Translations under genes and position numbers: made by a program | From: Polytrichum commune | Lineage: Eukaryota; Streptophyta; Polytrichopsida; Polytrichales; Polytrichaceae | DNA length: 64,000 nt | Assembly: GCA_950295325.1 (NCBI GenBank) | Contig: OX485807.1 | Coordinates: 26,943,666-27,007,665, forward strand | Reading direction: 5' to 3' | Notes under the pieces: model-generated | Databases searched by the model: none | What the model saw: only the letters and a program-made list of their open reading frames with translations | What the model was told of the DNA's origin: nothing | Part shown: positions 59,371-64,000 of the stretch, in pieces | How the letters are laid out: every line of letters starts with the position of its first letter | Numbering within the stretch: the stretch's first letter is position 1

Positions 59371-62300
59371 ATGGCGGCACTCCCAGCGAAGGACGCAGCG
59401 ACCATCACTGCCAGTAACAACCAGAAGAAAGGCGTCAACCTCCAAGACCCCTACTGTCTGAAGCGCGTGCTGGATGATGCCACTTCCGAGGTTCGTGACC
59501 CGATTCTCCTTCTCTACGTGATTTTACAGTATTTGTAACCCCGTGCAAACCCTAAGGGAGACCAGGGGCACATAAATTGGCTATCGAAATCCAACGCAGA
59601 GTTGGCATATCTACATTGAGATTATCCCTCTCGGGTCTCCTGTCCTGTTGCGACTGATTGCCGCATTGTCTTCACAATTCAGGCTCTTAGGGTAAGATGA
59701 TCAGTAAGATCAATAGCACTTTCGGAGGACAGCGACATTGGTGTAGTGCAGAACGATAGGTAAGTTTTGAGGTGTTCTGTTGACGGCAAGCGAACTTAGA
59801 TTTTAATTGCTGGTCTATGTTCGTGAGCTTACGTGAGCTCAACGAGCTTGCGACACCACCGACATCTTCAATTGCAACGTGTCGTGTTTATAATAGAGTC
59901 TATGCTCTCGGGTATCTGTCCTGTTGTGATTGATTGCCACGTTGTTTTCACAATTCAGACCATTAGGGTAAGATGATCGCTAATATCAATAGCACTTCGG
60001 AATACAGTGAGATTGGTGTAGTGCAGAATGGTACGTAAGTTCTGACGTGTTCTGTTTCTGGCAATTGAACTTGGATTTTCATTGCTAGTCCGTGTTCCTT
60101 AGCTTTCACGAGCTCAACATGCTTGCGAAATCACCTACATCTCAAATTGTAGAGTGTCGTATGTATAATAGAGTCTGGGCTCTCGGGTATCTGTCATGTT
60201 GCGATTGATTTGTGGGGCGCGGATTTGTGGTTGTTGTCGCAGTGCATCATACTATGCCAGGTTTTCTTTTCGTTAGCAGCATATTTTTTTTTTTCATTGA
60301 CTACCAATGTGCAACTCCCAGTCTTATGCGTTTGCCAGTCTCTATCCCTCAGCGTATATGACCTCAAGGAGCTCGCAAAAATTATCACATCTGAATTTGA
60401 TATTGCATTACGCCATGATTTTGTGCATCTGTTATAAGGTTTCAGATGGCATCTTCCTATCTCCTCTCTTGTCATATTTTGGGCTTATTAGGTCTGTCTT
60501 AAAAGTGTGCTGCATGCGCCAGTGACTTGGAATATATAATTGAACCCTATCCAGTATTCTTGTCTGCAGAGTATGGTTGTCAAGTTTTCTTGTGATGGCT
60601 AGCATTTGTCATTGATATTGTGTCCAAGGCTATGTTCATAGTGCTGAAATTTATGGATGGAATTGGCATTGGTCATGACATATAATTCATGAATTCTATT
60701 GCATGTGCAGGTAATACTGGGAAGGGGATACGTTGAGAATGTAAGCTTAAGCAATCTGAAGATGGTCATTGGCGTCATCACTTGTGCCATAGCCTTGGCT
60801 GCTCAATTTTACCCCAAGAAGTTTCCTGAGAACAAGAACTTCCTCATTGGCTGCATCATCTTATATCCTCCTCATGCAAGTACTATTTACTTGATTTGAA
60901 AAGTGTTTATAAGTATAAAAATGCTTCACACGGGATAGTTTGTGTCAAGTAATTTTGTCAAAGTGCACTTATTCTTTGTGGGATGCAGCACATTGCAGAT
61001 AGTTTTTAGGGGTTTCAACTTTATGGTGTCATAATCTGGCAACTTTAACCCGATTGAGAATGGAGATTTTCACTTTCAGTGACTCTTTACTGCTTAACAA
61101 CCAATTATATCGGGGTTTTCTGGGTTTTCATGCATCATGAGTGAAGTGTCACTACAGAATTGCAGGGTTTAGTTCGATATGCATCTCTGTAGGTACGTAT
61201 TGTTTCAAGACAAGAATGCCCTTGACTATGGCAAGTATGTGATATTCAATATCCTTTTGCAGTATATTATTCTCACAAGAGAGAAGCAACATATACTTTT
61301 CACTCATCCCTTCCCAGTAAGTACTCTTTCTTGTACTGATCATTTGATGGGCTATTGGGGGATGTTCTCATGGTGATCAATTTTTTCATGTAATAAACAG
61401 CGTTCTATTTGTAAGGTCTCTGTAGAATGTGGTGCTACAGAGATCGATTAATTTCACTAATTACTGAACTGTCAGCTTCATTGGTAAGTCTTTCCTTGAA
61501 GGACGTCTCATACTTTCAGACACATGTATGCACATTGAATCAAGCAGTCAGCTCAACTTGAACTCTGTCATTTGTCTTATATCTTCCCAAGTACAATTGC
61601 CTTATTGCACTCTCTTCTCATCACTTTTAATTTAGCAATCTTAATTATCTAGACCTAAGATGCAGCTGGATTTGGCAGGGGTCTTTTAGCAGTACAGGGT
61701 TGGCAATCACCTCAAAACTGCCACGGCATTCTGACATGTATACTTTGCGGATAGCAAGCGCTGATCCACTCTCTAAAGCTGCTCACCCCCCTGTTGAACT
61801 TACAAAGAGTGTGACCAAGTGGTAAGTCATTTTCTAAATTTGTATTTCAGTCAACATGTATACATCCTCAACAAGAGCTAGTTTTGACACTGAAGATGAC
61901 ATTGATATTCATCATCTGTATCACGATCTGCTCCTTCACGTCATTGCTCTGCTAGTAAATAGGTAAAAAAGGAAGAACAAGATGGGAGTAGATTGATGCT
62001 GAATGGCTCTGCTTTTTATTAAAAGCATTGCTTTTAGGTTCACACGATCTTTGCCTAGTGACTTGTAGCTTGTGACCCAAAGAACAGCACAAGTGGAACA
62101 GAACACAGAACATCCTCGGGAGTTGCATTCATATGTGAGGATTTTTTCTTGACAGCTAATATCCTGGAAGTCTGTTAGTGTTGCTAGTTGAGCAAGAAGT
62201 ATCCTCTGGTCTGAGTAAGCTATGGTTCAAGTACACAAATTATTGCAAATCTTTCACCTAATGCTAGGATATGCCACTCATATATAGAGTTCACTTTATT

Positions 62301-62518
62301 AAAAAACTCTGAATTCTCCATGATAGGCTCTTGAGTTGTTATCCTACTTCTCACTTTCAGATGTGTTGGTTTTGCATGTACATAATTGAGACACTAATGA
62401 CATGGTCGTGTCTTTTCACAGGTTTACAAAAGATGGTGTGTTGGCAGAGGGCATCTTCTGGGATGATGTTGAGAACCTACTAGATGACTATGAAAGTGAG
62501 CCACGCAAGTCCAAGTGA
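59371..62518 (+). CDS. SPCS2: Signal peptidase complex subunit 2 (SPC25 family), 5 exons
   Basis: Exons 59371-59490, 60711-60862, 61235-61316, 61679-61821 and 62422-62518 join to 197 residues, close to the plant family length. The protein is a non-catalytic ER-membrane subunit of signal peptidase, with both ends in the cytosol. Seen here: a charged N-terminus with NLQDPYCLKRVLDDA, RGYVENVSLSNLK, two membrane segments (about residues 57-74 and 84-104), FPENKNFLIGCIIL, LTREKQHILFTHP, FSSTGLAITSKLPRHSDMYTL, ELTKSVTKWFTKDGVLAEG and a basic C-terminus. The start ATG follows a (GGA)n tract and gives the family N-terminus. Intron 2 does not begin with GT and looks U12-type; its exact ends are ambiguous by one base, with the same protein either way. 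Divergent neighbour of the CFAP20DC-like gene. Confidence 0.9.
59640..60205 (+). repeat. 276-bp tandem duplication in SPCS2 intron 1
   Basis: The block beginning ttcacaattcag at 59671 recurs at 59947. It runs through ggtgtagtgcagaa, aagtt.tga.gtgttctgtt and gctctcgggtatctgtc. Two full copies are present with the start of a third (gcgattgattt) at 60200. It lies wholly inside the intron. Confidence 0.75.
60863..61234 (+). other. Probable U12-type (minor spliceosome) intron 2 of SPCS2
   Basis: The intron starts ATATCCTCC, very close to the U12 donor consensus ATATCCTT. A cccttgac motif at 61219-61226 fits the U12 branch-site consensus (TTCCTTRAC), with the branch A at 61225, about 10 bases before the acceptor. 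No GT donor gives the conserved protein. Cutting at AT...AA (or one base later, TA...AG) joins CIIL to YVIFNILLQ as in other SPC25 proteins. An alternative AT...AG acceptor at 61192 would add 14 in-frame residues. Confidence 0.6.
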
Positions 62519-64000
62519 AGATGTTTTCACAAGACTAACCATCTTTTAGCTTCATGTGTTATGCATTGTGGCATCTTGTATACTCCACTTGCCCTTACTT
62601 CTTACTCCTGATTTGTTCTCTTATAGGAGAAAACCTATTGGCAACATTTCTTTGAAGTCTATATGATTTGTTGCAGGAATAGAGACTCTCGATCATCTTG
62701 ATTAACAGTTGGAAGTAAGATGGGTAGGACAAGGTTATCCCTTATGAGCTGAACCCGACTGAGTCTTGGAAAGTTCTCATTTGTGCTGTCACCCTGAATT
62801 GCTGCTCTTCCCATGATGTACTGCACAAAGTTATTGATGCATTTGGGTCTGGCAATCAACTCCACTCTCTATTCTATTGAGTGTGAGTTAGTAGAATTTT
62901 TTGCAAAAATCATGATGTGTCAGCAAGTGCATCACAACTCACCATTGAGAAATTGTGTATTGTGGATCAGATAGAATTGTAAATCTGGGGTAGGTAAATT
63001 TGTCGTCTGTTTCCTGCACAAGAGAGGTTTTCTTCTGGGGGTTTTTGAAGCCTTCACCAGGTTCCATGATTTGTCAAGTCAAAATGTGCCCCTTGTCCAT
63101 ACTTGCTGGGAAATGAAAAAGGTCAGTGGTTGCTGGCAATATCCAGCACTTTGTTGTCGAGAGTGGGCACAAAAGTACACAGCAGATGCACGTGTCTGAT
63201 CACAACAGCAAAGATTGTGTTGTTGGCTTTTGTGATGATACATAAGCTTACCATCCTTTGCCACTCGATTGGAAGCGTTGGAAGTTCTTCATTTCAATGA
63301 AAATACTCATCTCTTTGCAAAAGATGCCAAGAAGGCTTAAGCCGCAATAATAGGGACTGTGAACCTTGCCCAATAAATGCTTACTTGGTTTGTGTACAGA
63401 ACACTCTTCAATAAAGATGATGCTTACAGAAGAAATGGAGAACCTCATTTATGCAGGGTGATTTGAACACAGGATATTGTATAGTGGCAAAAAATTAATC
63501 ATATCTAGTCATCCCTGGAACATCTTAGAAAGTTCATCAGGTTCTCAAAGGACAGGTCCTAGTGGTTTAAGTGGATGATGTTCCTTCGAAGGAGGTGGTT
63601 GTCTTCAGTGGGAATTGCTCAGGGAGTTATTGTTTTACCCTCGAATGTTTGATCTAACAGTGAAGAGGATTTTTATGGTATTCCTATTCCTTGTATTGAT
63701 GGGGTTGTAGCCAAACTTGAGACAATAACAACATCAGCTGCACGAAAGTTGGAAAAGACATAGTCTGAAACCTTCACGAATAGCACGATTGATTGATTTA
63801 TTGGTGATTTGGTTGCTGCTCAAGAATTGTTGCTCATGAAGGATGGATTTCCAGAATTGGTGCTTCATACTTGTCATGTGCATTGGCATCCCCTGGTGCC
63901 AAATAGGTCTTCATTCATGCAACAAGTGCTGAGAAGTGTTTCTTTCTTTCTTTTTATTATTATTGATGATGATGAATGTTTAGTTGGTTCTGCTCACGAA
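62519..64000. other. 3' flank of SPCS2, no further gene recognised
   Basis: After the stop codon there is presumably a 3' UTR. I see no polyadenylation site I would defend and no further coding region with recognisable motifs to the end of the window. Confidence 0.45.

Noticed and set aside
59236-59461. Frames on both strands spanning the (GGA)n tract at the SPCS2 start
   Set aside because: They arise from the trinucleotide repeat and from shadows of SPCS2 exon 1.
1-64000. CRISPR arrays, bacterial operons, tRNA or rRNA genes
   Set aside because: Tandem arrays here lack unique spacers, the genes have introns and plant protein families, and no tRNA cloverleaf or rRNA core sequence was recognised by eye.

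Overview
The window looks like nuclear DNA from a land plant with a fairly large, repeat-rich genome. It holds only three credible host genes, all intron-containing, in 64 kb; the rest is mostly decayed class II transposons, MITEs and old dispersed repeats. One host gene is a homologue of CFAP20DC (C3orf67), a protein of motile-cilium lineages. That argues for a plant with swimming sperm (bryophyte, lycophyte, fern, cycad or Ginkgo) rather than a flowering plant. A fern or lycophyte is my best guess from gene density, and this is inference.

Layout. 1-4.1 kb: repeats, including a hAT-type MITE (1698-1954) carrying a 42-bp tandem array. 4.1-9.0 kb: a PIF/Harbinger transposon with a broken transposase (+) and an intact Myb/SANT-like partner ORF (-), and a pogo-related fragment nested between them. 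9-13 kb: a 311-bp x3 tandem array and MITE-like DNA. 13-15.1 kb: a decayed pogo/Tigger-like transposase interrupted by a hAT-type MITE with a perfect 8-bp target duplication. 15-39 kb: no host gene; Harbinger-type MITEs (18680-19178, 24777-25169), retroelement-like ORF remnants (25938-26918, 31422-32284) and several multi-copy dispersed repeats.

40.5-45.0 kb: a complete four-exon monosaccharide/H+ symporter of the plant STP family (+), with tandem repeats in its introns and a decayed duplicate of its 3' end downstream. 46.3-57.25 kb: the CFAP20DC-like gene (-), about 15 exons. 59.37-62.52 kb: a five-exon signal peptidase complex subunit 2 gene (SPCS2/SPC25, +), divergent from the CFAP20DC-like gene and containing what looks like a minor-spliceosome (U12) intron.

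The three genes serve unrelated cell functions: sugar import at the plasma membrane, cilium/axoneme biology and ER protein processing. The transposons are linked to each other: the Harbinger ends resemble the termini of the TAA-flanked MITEs, and nested insertions give a relative order of events. Exon boundaries were read by eye from splice signals, reading phase and family similarity. No search was run.
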